DNA of 64,000 nucleotides from Eutreptiella sp. 'Long Island Sound 2002' (Eukaryota; Euglenozoa; Euglenophyceae; Eutreptiales; Eutreptiaceae): contig OZ038383.1 of the NCBI GenBank assembly GCA_964036045.1, forward strand, positions 34,243,394 to 34,307,393, written 5' to 3'. This document shows positions 24,633 to 35,500 of the stretch, piece after piece. The notes beneath the pieces are model-generated. The model was given only the letters and a program-made list of their open reading frames with translations, ran no database searches and was not told the DNA's origin. Each line of letters begins with the position of its first letter. Positions within the stretch are counted from its first letter, which is position 1. The position numbers and the translations under genes are program-made.

Positions 24633-25740
24633 CCCCCCACTAGCTCACAACCCTGGGGGGGCACACCATGGGGCCGTGGCCGAAAAAAAAACAACAAGAC
24701 AAGCGTGTGCCAAAAAAAAATAGAAAACGTGGGTTACGAGCAACCCCAAGGGGGAAGAGTCTGGGGTTACTCCACTACAGAATATTACGGCCCAACCTAC
24801 CAGGCAGATAGGGTGACTCCTGCAACCTAGGCTGTGTAGACTTAACTACTTTCCCAAGGCGAGAGGTACCGAGGGATGAAGGCCGGCTACGAGGTTCACA
24901 TGGCTTCTCTCCCCACCAAAATACAACAACATTGCAAGAGAAGCCTAGAGCTAATAGTGGCTCTACTACCCATAGAGAGGCACAACCCTCAGTAACACCC
25001 CCACTGAGCTGAAAAGCAGGCGCCGCTGAAAATCAGAACTGACTGCTGAAAAAAAAAACTGTGAGATTCAGAAATGCATGATGCGATGATGCTAATCATT
25101 GGCGGTGGAGGGTGCGTCTTCTGATGTCCCCACCAGCCCAGCTCAGATCACCTCAAAATCTCTGATTAGGGTGTCCGTTCAAGGTTTTGGAGCCGAAGAA
25201 CAAGGCTGAGCTCCAAACTCCACAAAACAGTGGATTTAGCTTTCAGCACCCCAAAGTGGGTTTTGATTGGCAGGATTGACCTGCTCTATGGGCACAAAAA
25301 TAGAGAGATGGCCCTGCCAAAAGCCAGAAAAACTACTACCAGGCAGCTGTAACCCTGGACCAGGGGCGCTAAACTGAAGTCCATGGATCCAAAATTTTTT
25401 GATTCCACTGCTTAGGCGGCCAAAGCAGGTACGCCTTGTACCGGGATGTCTGCAAATTTGGTACAGGTAATTTGCCCGATTTACCTACTTTTTTTAACCA
25501 CAAAATTTGAGTACTCAGTTTTTTGGCCCAAGTACCCACAAAAATGCATGATTTTCCTACACAAAAGCTCTCACAATTTTTGCCATTTTACCCACGTTTC
25601 TGTAAAATGCACCATTGTTTGGCGGGTTTCGGGCTATAAAACCTTGCTTTTTGTTGTTGTCCTCTCCTTGCTGTTTTTCTGCACACTTCAAAATCCAACG
25701 TTTATGCCGGTGGTTTCCGAAATGTTGTCAAAGTGTAACA
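24633..25740. other. No gene recognised
   Basis: Non-coding sequence with several A-runs. A short phrase near 24800 (ccaggcagatagggtgact) resembles gcaggtagggtgattggtgc inside the two segments at 31481-32546 and 48302-49365, so part of this stretch may be a more diverged relative of that family. Confidence 0.45.
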
Positions 25741-25749
25741 TCTTCCTAT

Positions 25750-25775
25750 TCGTATTGCGAGGCCTCGCAATACGA
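25750..25775. repeat. GAGGCCTC palindrome, 26 bp perfect
   Basis: The left arm TCGTATTGCGAGG is followed directly by its exact reverse complement. Shorter relatives lie at 25894-25907 and 26002-26015, and the same core recurs in introns of the minus-strand gene to the right. Confidence 0.9.
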
Positions 25776-25959
25776 GAAATGAATCAATGTAATTCTTTGC
25801 AATTACACGCAGCTGTGGGTCACACAGAAACAAGCAAAAAGAGAATACAGAGTACCAATGCATTGTGTGCGTCGACACGTGAGGGTTACGGAATGCGAGG
25901 CCTCGCAATACTGACTGCTGCCTTAAGGACAATATAATCATCATCTTCAGATGATGCTT

Positions 25960-26027
25960 CTGAAAAAAAAAGCAGAAATGGCGAGTTCTCTAATCTGGGA
26001 ATGCGAGGCCTCGCAATGCGAGACAAC
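25960..26027 (-). other. Putative 68-nt intron with GAGGCCTC palindrome
   Basis: On the minus strand GTTGTC at 26027 and a run of nine T followed by CAG at 25960 enclose exactly 68 bases, the same length as the two better supported introns at 26795-26862 and 28588-28655. The palindrome core TGCGAGG/CCTCGCA lies at 26002-26015. It falls after the TAA that ends the neighbouring coding exon, so it would be a 3' UTR intron or belong to an alternative transcript. Confidence 0.4.
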
Positions 26028-26065
26028 ATATCTCGAAAAACAGGGCTGCAGCGCCACCAACGGCT

Positions 26066-28725
26066 TTATGGCTTCTTCTTCTTCTTCAATCCCACTGCCA
26101 ACATCTTACCCCTAGACGTGGAGCCCACTGCTGTTCCCGGATCCGGGAGGCTCAGTGTCCTCTTCACCCCCTGGGGTTGCGTCAGGGTCGTTTGCTTCGG
26201 CTCTGCTGCCGCCTTGGTCTTGGGCTTTTGCTGCTCTGGCTCCTGGCTGGCATCCAGCTCCTCATCCTCTGCATCGCCAGCCTGGAACGCTCGAACCTGC
26301 GTTGACTTCCGAGGAGATCGCCGATCAGATCCTGTCAGCACCTGCTCTTTGTCATCGTCATCAGGATCCTCCAAGTCTACGTCTGCGACTTCTGCCTGGG
26401 CATGTTGACTTGCTTCCTTTGCAGTCGACACCTCCAGACCGGCGTACCCCACATTCTCGTCCTCGACCCACAATGGCATGCCGAACTGGATCCAGAGCTC
26501 GCACTGCGCGAACCTGGTCTGGTCAACTCCAGCCTGCACACGCTGCGTCACCTCGTGATGGCAGCTTCGTGCCCAATCGGATTGCCTTTGTTTTGTCAAC
26601 TGCAGAGAACAAACTTGTGGAGGATCATCCAAAGCTGCCACTTTCGCCGCCATGTGCACATCGCGATCGAAGATCATGACGTTGTCCGAGCGGTCTCTGT
26701 TCCGCATCAGCTTTGCCAGGCACATGTAGAGGACGGGGGGCATGAACCCTGGTTCATCACGTTCGCGGCAACCCAAGCCGATGTATGGTGGGATCTGCGA
26801 TGAGGAGTAGCGGGATGTCAAAGGTATTGTGAGGCCTCGCAATCCCAAAGCGTTGTACATACCTTTTTCTTGCTCTTCACACTGGCCACCAGAACCAGTG
26901 CTTTCTCTTCAATTCCGCCTTTTCCCGTCTTGCCTGCACCCGGTAGCCAGTAACACACTTGAACTTTCTCATACCAGTAATCGTTCTCTGCTATTCCAGG
27001 TGTCTCCAGAACTGTTGCCAGGGCGAACCACACAGGCGACACCTCGCCGTAGATCATTAGCACTGTTTCAGGGTTGTCGATTAACTTGGCCATCACAACG
27101 GGACTTACAAAATCATCACCGTCCGCCAGATTTGCATTCAGAATCATCGTGTTGCGGCCCAGCGCCTCCAAAAACTTAAGGAGATCTTGCGGATCTTTGT
27201 AGGTGGCGCAGAGCATTTGAAAAAGTGTGTCCCATCGCCGTCCAGAACCGCGCCTTGCCCAGCGTTTCCCATTTTGGCGTAGGAGCCTCAGCTTTTCATT
27301 GACAAGCCCCCAAAATGATCCGAAACCAATTGCACCTATGATTTTATGCGACACAAAAAAAACGAAAAAAAATTGAAAAATTTGAAAATTATTTTTGTGA
27401 AAAAACATTTTTTTGAAAAACATTTGACCCAAAATCCAAAAAAAGCGCGATGTGTGTCATTGTTGCCAACCTAAATCACATGAAATGAAATTGTTCTGCT
27501 CTTTTGCCGAGCATATCAGGAAACATTAACATTTTCCAAAACGTCATGGGAAAGGTTTAACATTGTTTCTTGTAAAGATTCACCCAAAACACTTTGAAAA
27601 TCAACGTAGCCGTTTCCTCCTTATCGCAAATCAATGCTACAGAAATAACCCTAATATTTGGTGGGCAACACAAAAAAATTGCTTGAGCAGCCACCTGCAA
27701 ATCCCTTCATTTTGCCAATCAGGGTCAGAATTCAGAGCTGATTGTACAATGACGCAACAGGTAGCACTGTCAGCGCAAGTGACATGTGAAATGACCCTCT
27801 ATTTTAGAGCACATTTCACAAACACTGCTGTCCATAAAAAACGGATAAAATGGGCGTTCCTGAATTGGCGTTGCTGCACTGTGTGCGCACGGCGCATTGA
27901 TCAGATAGGTTTTCGGGTATCACCTTGAAAACCACCCACCACTGGAGAAGCACACTTCTGCAGGGCAAAAAAAACAAAATGGGACAAACATAGCAGTCAT
28001 TGCTACCTACATAAGAAAATGTTCTACCTTTGACACAGCGGAAATGCGCGGGCACAGCACTGGGAAGCAAGGTTCAGAGCTGTCGTGTGCTACGATGATG
28101 CCACAGTGGTTGTGGTAGTGGATCTGACACATGACGATTGACTGAGTCTGAAACCAGGTATGACATCCCAGTCATGCAACGGTACCTTCTCTGCCGGACT
28201 GGACTCTGCACAGGTGTGGAAAGTTTGTATTGACCGACCGTGCTTCCTGTTTGCGTGTTTGCCTACTTGCTGGTCGGGGGAACATAACATACTTCGAGAG
28301 GGATGGATGACGCTGTCCGGAGCGGCTCCCCAATGCCAATTGATCCACTGCTGCTTCCGGTAAGTAGAGGCCCGGTCCTGGATTTCCTTGATGTTCGTCT
28401 TTGGTCTGGACATGTCGGCGGCGACCCGTTGTAGTAGGGAAGGTTCGTACAGACTCTGCAGAAACTTCAGCTGGTTCATTGTCACCGGTATGTCCATCTT
28501 CTCGAAATTATCCAGGGACGCCACTGCTGGGTCCTCCGCATGGTACACCCACGTGAAGAACGGTCCAAACGCCCTAACCGCATAAGTCTGCACATGAGGA
28601 GGGTACGTAGCCAGACTGGGGAATGCGAGGCCTCGCATTCGAAAAAAGAACATACTTGGAGTTCATCATCGGAAACCTGTGGAGGAATCCATGCACTTCC
28701 GCTCAGGGCCTTCTGAATAGATTCG
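26066..28725 (-). CDS. Multi-exon protein of unknown function (3' part of a possibly larger gene)
   Basis: Exons read right to left. One exon ends at 28656 (coding ...PPQVSDDELQ), and after a 68-nt intron coding resumes at 28587 (TYAVRAFGPFFTWVY...) for roughly 170 codons. A further exon runs 27335-26863 after an AT-rich intron, and after another 68-nt intron the last exon runs 26794 to a TAA at 26066. The splice at 26863/26794 is phase 0 on both sides and joins two long open frames, which strongly supports it. The join between about 28100 and 27335 is unresolved. The C-terminus is acidic (DPDDDDKE), then polar, and ends in a Lys tail (LKKKKKP) after VKRTL, suggesting a nuclear protein. I recognise no domain. 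The upstream end may continue beyond the retrotransposon into 40988-44090. Confidence 0.6.
26795..26862 (-). other. 68-nt intron with palindromic core
   Basis: The donor GTATGT at 26862 and acceptor GCAG at 26795 join two long open frames in phase 0. The palindrome at 26827-26844 (ATTGCGAGGCCTCACAAT on the transcript) has one mismatched pair and lies in the middle of the intron. Confidence 0.75.
28588..28655 (-). other. 68-nt intron with a 20-bp perfect palindrome
   Basis: The donor GTATGT starts at 28655 and the acceptor CCTCATGTGCAG ends at 28588. This joins ...SDDELQ to TYAVRAF in phase 0. The palindrome GAATGCGAGGCCTCGCATTC is at 28621-28640. A nearer CAG at 28616 would give a 40-nt intron, but the 68-nt reading keeps a longer upstream open frame and equals the length of the other palindromic intron. 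Confidence 0.65.
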
Positions 28726-28736
28726 GGCCACCTCGC

Positions 28737-29468
28737 CCTCCTGTCGCCATCCTGTCGCCTCCTTGTCGCCTCCTTGTCGCTGTTTTGGCGCTTTCAGCCC
28801 CCTGTCGCTCCCCTGTCGCTTGCCTGTCGCTTCCCTGTCGCTGTCCTGTCGCTCTCCTGTCCTTGCCCTGTCGCTTTCCTGTCGCTTTCCTGCCGCCCTC
28901 GTGTCGCTATCCTGTCGCTTCCTGTCGCTTCCTGTCGATTTCTGGCGCCATGCTACTTTTTGCCTGGCGCCTTCCTGTCGCTCTTCTGTCGCTCTCCTGT
29001 CGTTCCCCCCTGTCGCTCTCCTGTCGCTTTTTCCTGTTGCCTCCCTGTCGCCCTCCTGTCGCTTGCCCGTTGTCTTCCTGCCGCCTCCCTGTCGCCTCCC
29101 TGTCCCCTCCCTGTCGCCTCCCTGTCGCCCAACGTGGTAACCTGTCGCTCTCCTGTCGCTTGCCTGTCGCTTGCCTGTCGCTTGCCTGTCCTCTTCCTGC
29201 CCCCTCCCTCTCGCCTCCCTGTCGCCTCCCGGTCGCCTCCCTGTCGCCCAACGTGGTAACCTGTCGCTTGCCTGTCGCTTGCCTGTCGCTTGCCTGTCGC
29301 TTGCCTGTCCTCTTCCTGCCGCCTCCCTGTCGCCTCCCTGTCGCCTCCCTGTCGCGTCCCTGTCGCCAAACGTGGTAATCTGTCGCTCTCCTGTCGCTTG
29401 CCTGTTGTTTGCCTGTCGCCTTCCTGTCGCCTCACTGTTGCCTCCCTGTCGCCTCCCTGTCGCCCAAT
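28737..29468. repeat. CCTGTCGC minisatellite
   Basis: Units of about 10-11 bases (cctgtcgcct, cctgtcgctt and variants) repeat some 65 times. Two higher-order segments end in cgcccaacgtggtaacctgt (near 29130 and 29250), with a third variant near 29370, so larger blocks have also duplicated. Arg/Gly/Asp/Gln-rich open frames on the minus strand are by-products. A short piece of the same repeat occurs on the other side of the LTR retrotransposon (40993-41035). Confidence 0.92.
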
Positions 29469-29587
29469 ATGTTACTCTAGTGATGGAAAGCCATAGATAC
29501 CTCAAAGAGGCAGTTCGATAGTACTAAAAATGTATTTTGTTCATGCCAAATTGTGAGATCTCGCCTTAGCAAACCTCCCCAAAGGTG

Positions 29588-30374
29588 AGAACGTTTTATA
29601 GTGATTTCAACAGTGTGTTTGTGCCTCTCCTGCTGCTTGCTGCTGGTGTAGGGTTTCCTGCTGCTTGTTTTTGAAGATGAAAATGTTTTAGTTGCTGAAA
29701 TACAATCAATCCAGAATAGCCCAAGCCAGAGATAAGCAAGTAGAAGAGACTCAGGAACAAAGCATGAAGGGCTGCAGTGTAAACAGTGAAAGATGAAAGA
29801 GTATTCACAGAAGCTGCAACTCAAGGCACATCTGATTGCATATTCACAAAGATAGCTGAACTGTTTTGGAAAAAGAGTTGGAAAACTGCCCCATGGTCAC
29901 TCAACCCCCATGGTGCCATCTCAGGAGATGTGCACTATTTGTTTTGGGTCCCATATGTGCTGAGGTTGCAGGGCATGTGGCGATGAGGTCACTGCCGTGT
30001 CACATGGGATCTTCCTACTTAACTAGGCTGACCGGGAATTGAACCCAGGGCCTCTCAAAAAGAGGTGCCCAGCCCCCTAGGGTGCATACCACTAGGACAG
30101 CTAAGAATTCATGAGAAAACATAGATAAATTCATAGGCTCTGCCCTGGATATGTCAGTTCTCAGTCGACTCAGGAAAGGATGAATTGCCTCACATTGATA
30201 GGGGATTAAAGGGTCCACTCCATACCCTGATTGGGGGTTTGGTTCCATAGGTCAAAATGTGTTATCACCACTTTTGGTTGGGCCAATACTAAGATAGAAA
30301 TGCCTGTGTGCTCAGTGCATCTCTAATACAACTAGAGTATGCCTCAAAGCATTGGAAAAGCACTTTTTCTTACT
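29588..30374 (-). repeat. 3' LTR of element 2
   Basis: 787 bp, the same length as the LTR at 40086-40872 and aligned with it without gaps. On the coding strand it begins AGTAAGA directly after the polypurine tract and ends at TTCT next to the AGGTG duplication, so it lacks the usual TG...CA ends. It contains the tRNA-like segment at 30026-30101. Confidence 0.93.
30026..30101 (-). other. tRNA-like sequence in the 3' LTR
   Basis: 76 bases fold partly as a tRNA. The 7-bp acceptor stem (GCTGTCC with GGTCAGC) has one T-T mismatch, the T arm (CTGGG, loop TTCAATT, CCCGG) fits, and the anticodon arm CCTC/GAGG has loop TTTTTGA, i.e. anticodon TTT if read strictly. TAGTGGTA and GGGTTCAATTCCC match the A and B boxes of RNA polymerase III promoters. 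The D arm does not pair well, so this is more likely a tRNA-derived sequence than a working tRNA gene. Confidence 0.65.
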
Positions 30375-30382
30375 CCCCCCTT
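30375..30382 (-). other. Polypurine tract of element 2
   Basis: AAGGGGGG on the coding strand ends exactly where the left LTR begins. This is where second-strand DNA synthesis is primed in LTR retrotransposons. Confidence 0.85.
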
Positions 30383-31480
30383 GTGCTGTGGTGGCCACCA
30401 CTGTCGCATGTTCAGGAAAAAGGGATTTTTTCTTGGCCTTTCCTTGGTTTCCACATCTACTTTAAAATACCTATAGTTTTCCTCACACAGAAAAATGGGC
30501 GCTCACCATGGCTGGCGCCTTTTTGCTGCTTTGTTCGTGACATTTCCTACAGAAAGCTCAGCGCTCATGGCGCTGCCGGGGTTCCTGTGGCTTGGTTGGG
30601 TTAGTTTGGGAGCATGCCAAAACATGTGCATGTGCATCCCTCCCTCCAAGACGCAGCGCGACATAAACCCAACGCAAGACACAATATACACACTCGCATG
30701 GGTTCTCGTAAACCTGCTGGCGACCTGTACCCTGTCTTAGGGCGAAGGGAGTCGTTAAAAAAATTAAATTGCCCCTTGGTGGGGTCTTGGGTTCTGCTCA
30801 GTCTCCTGGCTGCTGCTTTTCGGCCCAGCAAGCGGCCTACTCAGCGACGCTGTCGCCAGGATATCTGCAGAGACAGGAATGGGAGAATTATGGACGAATC
30901 CACGCAAACGCGAAGCGACAACACCAAAATCCGTCAAATGACGGCCTAGAATTTTTCTAAGACAACACACCTGAGCAGAATCCAATTGTGCATCAGAAGC
31001 ACATTTTTTTTAAAAATTATAGTCATCTCTCGATTTTTGAAATCAAGAAATTCCTACGCATAAAAAGGTGGCGGGCAGGAGCAGCTCCTAGCGCAGCGCC
31101 GGAAAATGCAGAAATAATGAGATTATAAATGTATGTCTCACGTGGACTGGAAAATGACGAGACACACATTAATAAATAAACATACAGATTCCACCCACAC
31201 TGATAGAAGAACCAAAAATCCAAGAATTCCAAAATCAACAAAAAGACTTCAATGAATCAGGTATAAACCTCAGGTGTGCTCGTCTCGTATGCAGCATGCA
31301 CATTGCTCGTCTCGTGTCTCCGTGAACAAGTCTTGTAGCAGCGCTAACAAACGATAGAGGGCTAGATTAGAAAGATTGCAGATGATTAGAGGTCAGATCA
31401 GGGTGATTAGACATACAAACAAGTGCATAGCGACGTTTTTCGCTTGCGCCTCGCTTTTCTCCTCACCTTGCTTCACTCTC
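30383..31480. other. Non-coding 3' internal region of element 2
   Basis: No coherent reading frame and no domain. It lies between the polypurine tract and the segment shared with 48302-49365. Confidence 0.6.
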
Positions 31481-32546
31481 CAGCGGTAGGTAAGGTAGGT
31501 AAGCCCTGGTGGGGCAACCCCCTGGTGGAGTTCGTGATTGGGGTTCAGATTGGCAGGTTTGCCAAAAACAACTCGTCCACTCGTGCATGCTCGGGCATTC
31601 ACACACGCATTAAAGGGTAGGCCACGCGAAATGCGCACGGTAAACCTTGTTTAGGTTACCCAGGGGCTTCTCGGTACGTTCTTTAAGAGAACCTGAGGAG
31701 TCTCTTAACGCTTGCTTGCTTGACAGGGCCTGTTTGAGGACAGTGTATTATAGGTCACACTGAGAAGCGTATAATACGTGGAGTGTGGCTTGGTTCCTCA
31801 GCCGCAAACACCCCTTCATTTGCCTTTGCTTTACAGGTGGGCAGGTAGGGTGATTGGTGCAGCAGCATACCATTTGTTTCTAGCTCTGCTAAACAGGGGC
31901 GCTGATCACACAAACAATTGACTGCACCTCCGCCAGGAGTGGCGAGGGCAGTTCGACTCCATTGACATCCACGCTGTGCACGCAACAAGAGCGTTCAGCT
32001 CCCCTTCCCTCCAAGCCCTAGCAGGGAAAACGCGTTGTGGCGTCCCCTGTTAGGCCACAGTTGCTTAGCAGCGCTGTGTTCTGTTGTCTTCTTCACAGGA
32101 GGGTCATTAGGGCCCACGACATGATCTTCAACCACACCCAGTACAGTGTGCGTGTAGGAGTGGTAGTCCTGAGTGGGGGCTTGAGCCAGTTGCAGAAGTG
32201 CTCGCCCACCAGGATAGTGCCACTGTAGGTAGGGTGTGTAGTGTAGTGGTGTCTCCTGTCGCGCGTGCTTTTCCTCGTGGGCAGGGGAGTGTGTTAGCTT
32301 TTGGCCTTCAGCAAAAATGGGCGTTTTGTATGCCCTTAGCACACTTGTCCACCCCTCCCCTCTAGTGGGTAGGGCTTTTGCCGTCTTCCCCCAAGGATAG
32401 GCGCCAGCACAGAAATTGGGCGCCATAGGAGTGGTACCAGTATCTGACTAGGACCTTCGGTCCACCATCAGCGAAGCCCGGTCTCCGGGAGCCAGGCCCG
32501 GGAGAGAAGTGAGACACACACAGACATACGTAGCACACTTAGGGGT
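31481..32546. repeat. Internal segment of element 2 shared with 48302-49365
   Basis: This 1,066-bp non-coding segment begins at cagcggtaggtaaggt and ends at cacacttaggggta, 6 bases from the pol stop. The segment at 48302-49365 (1,064 bp) begins and ends with the same phrases and shares many blocks in the same order (for example tagtgtagtgg, ctctagtgggtagg/ctttagtgggtagg, caggtagggtgattggtgca), at perhaps 70 percent overall. The conserved order and near-equal length mark it as a functional or at least heritable block of this element family. Confidence 0.8.
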
Positions 32547-32551
32547 AAGGT

Positions 32552-35500
32552 TCAGTCCCTAGCTTTAGTCTTGGAGGCAAGCGTCTCAGCGAGCCTCAGC
32601 AACTCACCGAGGTTGTTCTGGGACAAGTAGTCAACCAGAAATGAGTTTAGGCGTCCCTCAGGTAGAACAAACGCAGAGAAGCGCTCCGAGGTGGCCTCTT
32701 CGACTGCAAACCCTTCGCAGAGGGTGAGGAAGCGCCAACCCTGGCGATAGCGGTGGCGTAGGACAGACTTCACCAGGTAGAAGCCCTCCTTAGCCATCTC
32801 CTTGGCGTTCATGTCGGGGAGTTCCCCTTCAACTTCCATAGGGCTGGCAGCCCCTTGCAGGTCTAGGGCGGCGATTTCCTCGTCGTTCAGCTCCCACTCC
32901 TCCCCACAGAGTTCTTCAGGATCATAGTAGCGCTTCAGGTGTTGAGCAGCGCACACCAGGGTCCCCCCTAAACGGGGAGAACACCGCACGGTGATACGGT
33001 GTCCATCCACTGATAGAATCTTGTACAGCCCAAAGTATGGGTCATCGCTGGTAGAGCGTGGCCAGGCGGGTAAACGACTGTGGTGCACCAGCACCCAGTC
33101 CCCCTCTCGGTAGGTGGCTGGTACTTGGTGCTTGTTCTTCTTATTCCACTGATGCTCCCTCACTCTCTGGAGCATAGCCTTGGCCTTGTCCACCTTCGCT
33201 TGTTGCTCTTGGACCCATTCACCCACAGAAGAATGGGTGTCCTCTGGATAGGGGGCATGTAGGAATATTGCCGGGCGCCCTAGGAAAAGCTCATGGGGCG
33301 AGTAGCCAGTAGCTGAACTCTCTTGGGAGTTCATCATCAAGGATATGACGGGGAGTGGTCTCACCCAGTCTCTGGTGCGTTCAGTTTTGCACCATATCCT
33401 TACATTCTCCTTGAGGACACGGATCTGTCGCTCACATAGGGGGTTGCTCGTGTGCGAGTAGGGAATCCCCGTTGACACCTGGACATTGAGGGATCTCAGG
33501 ACCCTCTTGTACCAGCCAGTATCTGAGCGTACTCGTACGTCCTCATCGGAGTTGATCTCTTTGGGCGCCCCATAGACACAGAACCACTCTTCCAGGAGTA
33601 TCTTGATAGTCTCCTCCCCGGTAATGTGCTTGGTACATGGGAACACCCTGGTAAACCTGGTCAACCCACAGGTTACCACGAGGGAGAAGTCATAGCCCCC
33701 GAACTTTGGCATCTCCGTGTAGTCCACGTATAGAACACTGTTAGCACAGTGTGGGATGGGCAGGGTCGAGTAGAGACCTCTGTCCCTGATATCCCCTGGT
33801 TTGCAGGACCTGCACGGGCACTTGTCCACGATAGGCTGGAGGGTTTTCCGCAGTTGGTCGTCAGTCCACGTAGTGTGGAACCACTGCTTGAACATCCTCA
33901 GGGTAAGGTCAGCACCCACATGACCGCTGGACTCATGGGTCCACTTCAGCACCGTTGGGACTCTGTCACTAGGCACCACGATACGGTCCTCGTGCCAGAG
34001 GTAGCTCTTGTCCCTCTTCCACTGATCTTGGTTGACCAGGAGGGGTTCAAAGCGATTCTCCAGGCGCTTGTAGATATCCCCGAACTCCTTCAGGTACTCC
34101 GATTGTTGGAGTCCATCCAGGGGGCGTATCATCGTCATGTTGAGGTCCAAGTGGACGTCCATACGGCTGAACGCCTCCTTAGCCAGCGCTTCAGACCGGG
34201 CACCAATCAGGGCGTCAAAGTTGTTGCGGCTGATGTAGTCTGCACACTCGTTCTTCACTCCCTGGATATGGTGTACCGTCAGCCGTAGTTGACTGAGGTA
34301 GGTCCACCAGCGCTGTAGCTTGGCCTTCTCAGGTGGGGGGCCTATCTGGAAACTGCGGACCGGTTCTTGGTCGCACAGCCAGACCACAGGGTTACTCCCG
34401 AACAGTTGTGCTTGTGAGGATAGCACCAGCATACCCGTGAGCAATTCCTGCTCATAGGTGGAGTAGTTCCCCCTGGCCTGGTTCCACTTCCAGTTCCAGT
34501 GGCCCAGAGGTACTAGGACCCACTTGTCGTCAGAGTAGCTGTGCTTGAGGGTTCCATCTCGGTTGAGACCTTCCGGCCCCCATTGGGAAATGGCCGAGTC
34601 GAACTCCTCCTTCTCTAGTGCTTGCCATTGGAAGAACGTTCCACCACCGCCCACACTGCTGGCGTCGGTCACCAGGATAATCTCCCCTTGTGCCCTAGAC
34701 ACGCCCAAGCACTTAGCGTTGGCCACCTTGTCTTTGAGCTCGTCAAACGCTTGTTGCTCTTGCGGGCCCCAGCGCCAAGTAGTACTCTTCTTGATCAATT
34801 CCGTCAGAATGGCGCTGGTGTAGGTGAAGTTTTTGATATGGGGGCGATAGAAGTTGCACGCCCCAATGAAACTGCGTACATCATGAAGTCCTTTCTTGGG
34901 GTCTTCGTGTCGTACCTTAGCATCCATCAGGGGTTTGGCCTTAGAGGCCGCTGGGGTCCACCACCCATAGCCAACGTCAAACCCCAGGTACTGCATGGTC
35001 TCCCGCATGAACTCGCACCTCTCCAGCTTGAGTCGTGTGTGGCTCTCCTGGCAGACCGCAAAGAACTCACCAAAGAGGATTAGGTGGTCCTCCTGGGTAT
35101 TGGTCCCGAGGCATACATCGTCGATGTGAGCTTCCACCTGGGCCCCACGGGATATAAGCTCCTGCACCTTAGGTCTCCTCCGCAGGATGGATAAGATCTT
35201 GTTCATCAGCTCTTGGAATAGAGCGGGTGCGTTGGCCACGCCAAACGGCATGACCTTCCACTTGAAAACCCCGCCCTAAGAGGTGATGAAGGCCAGTGGC
35301 TCCTGAGCGTTGGGCGTCAGGTCCACCTGCCAGAATCCGCTCCTCTTGTCCATCTTGGTCTTGTAGCGACAGGAGGCTATCTTCTCCAGGGTAGACTCCA
35401 TATTGGGAATGGACCCTGAGTGGTTCAACGTTTTCTTGTTCAGCTCTCCGTAGTCCACTACCAGCCGTTTGGCTGTAGACCCAGGTTTAGCCACCAGGAA

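Noticed and set aside
24600-25740. CRISPR-like or other spaced repeat array around the GAGGCCTC palindromes
   Set aside because: Spacing between the palindromes is irregular, spacers are not uniform, and the better supported copies lie in introns of a eukaryotic gene.
28616-28655. 40-nt intron consisting almost only of the palindrome
   Set aside because: The CAG at 28588 gives a 68-nt intron with a longer and better upstream coding frame, and matches the length at 26795-26862.
28666-29521. Arg/Gly/Asp/Gln-rich (minus) and Pro/Leu/Ser-rich (plus) frames
   Set aside because: They are translations of the CCTGTCGC minisatellite.
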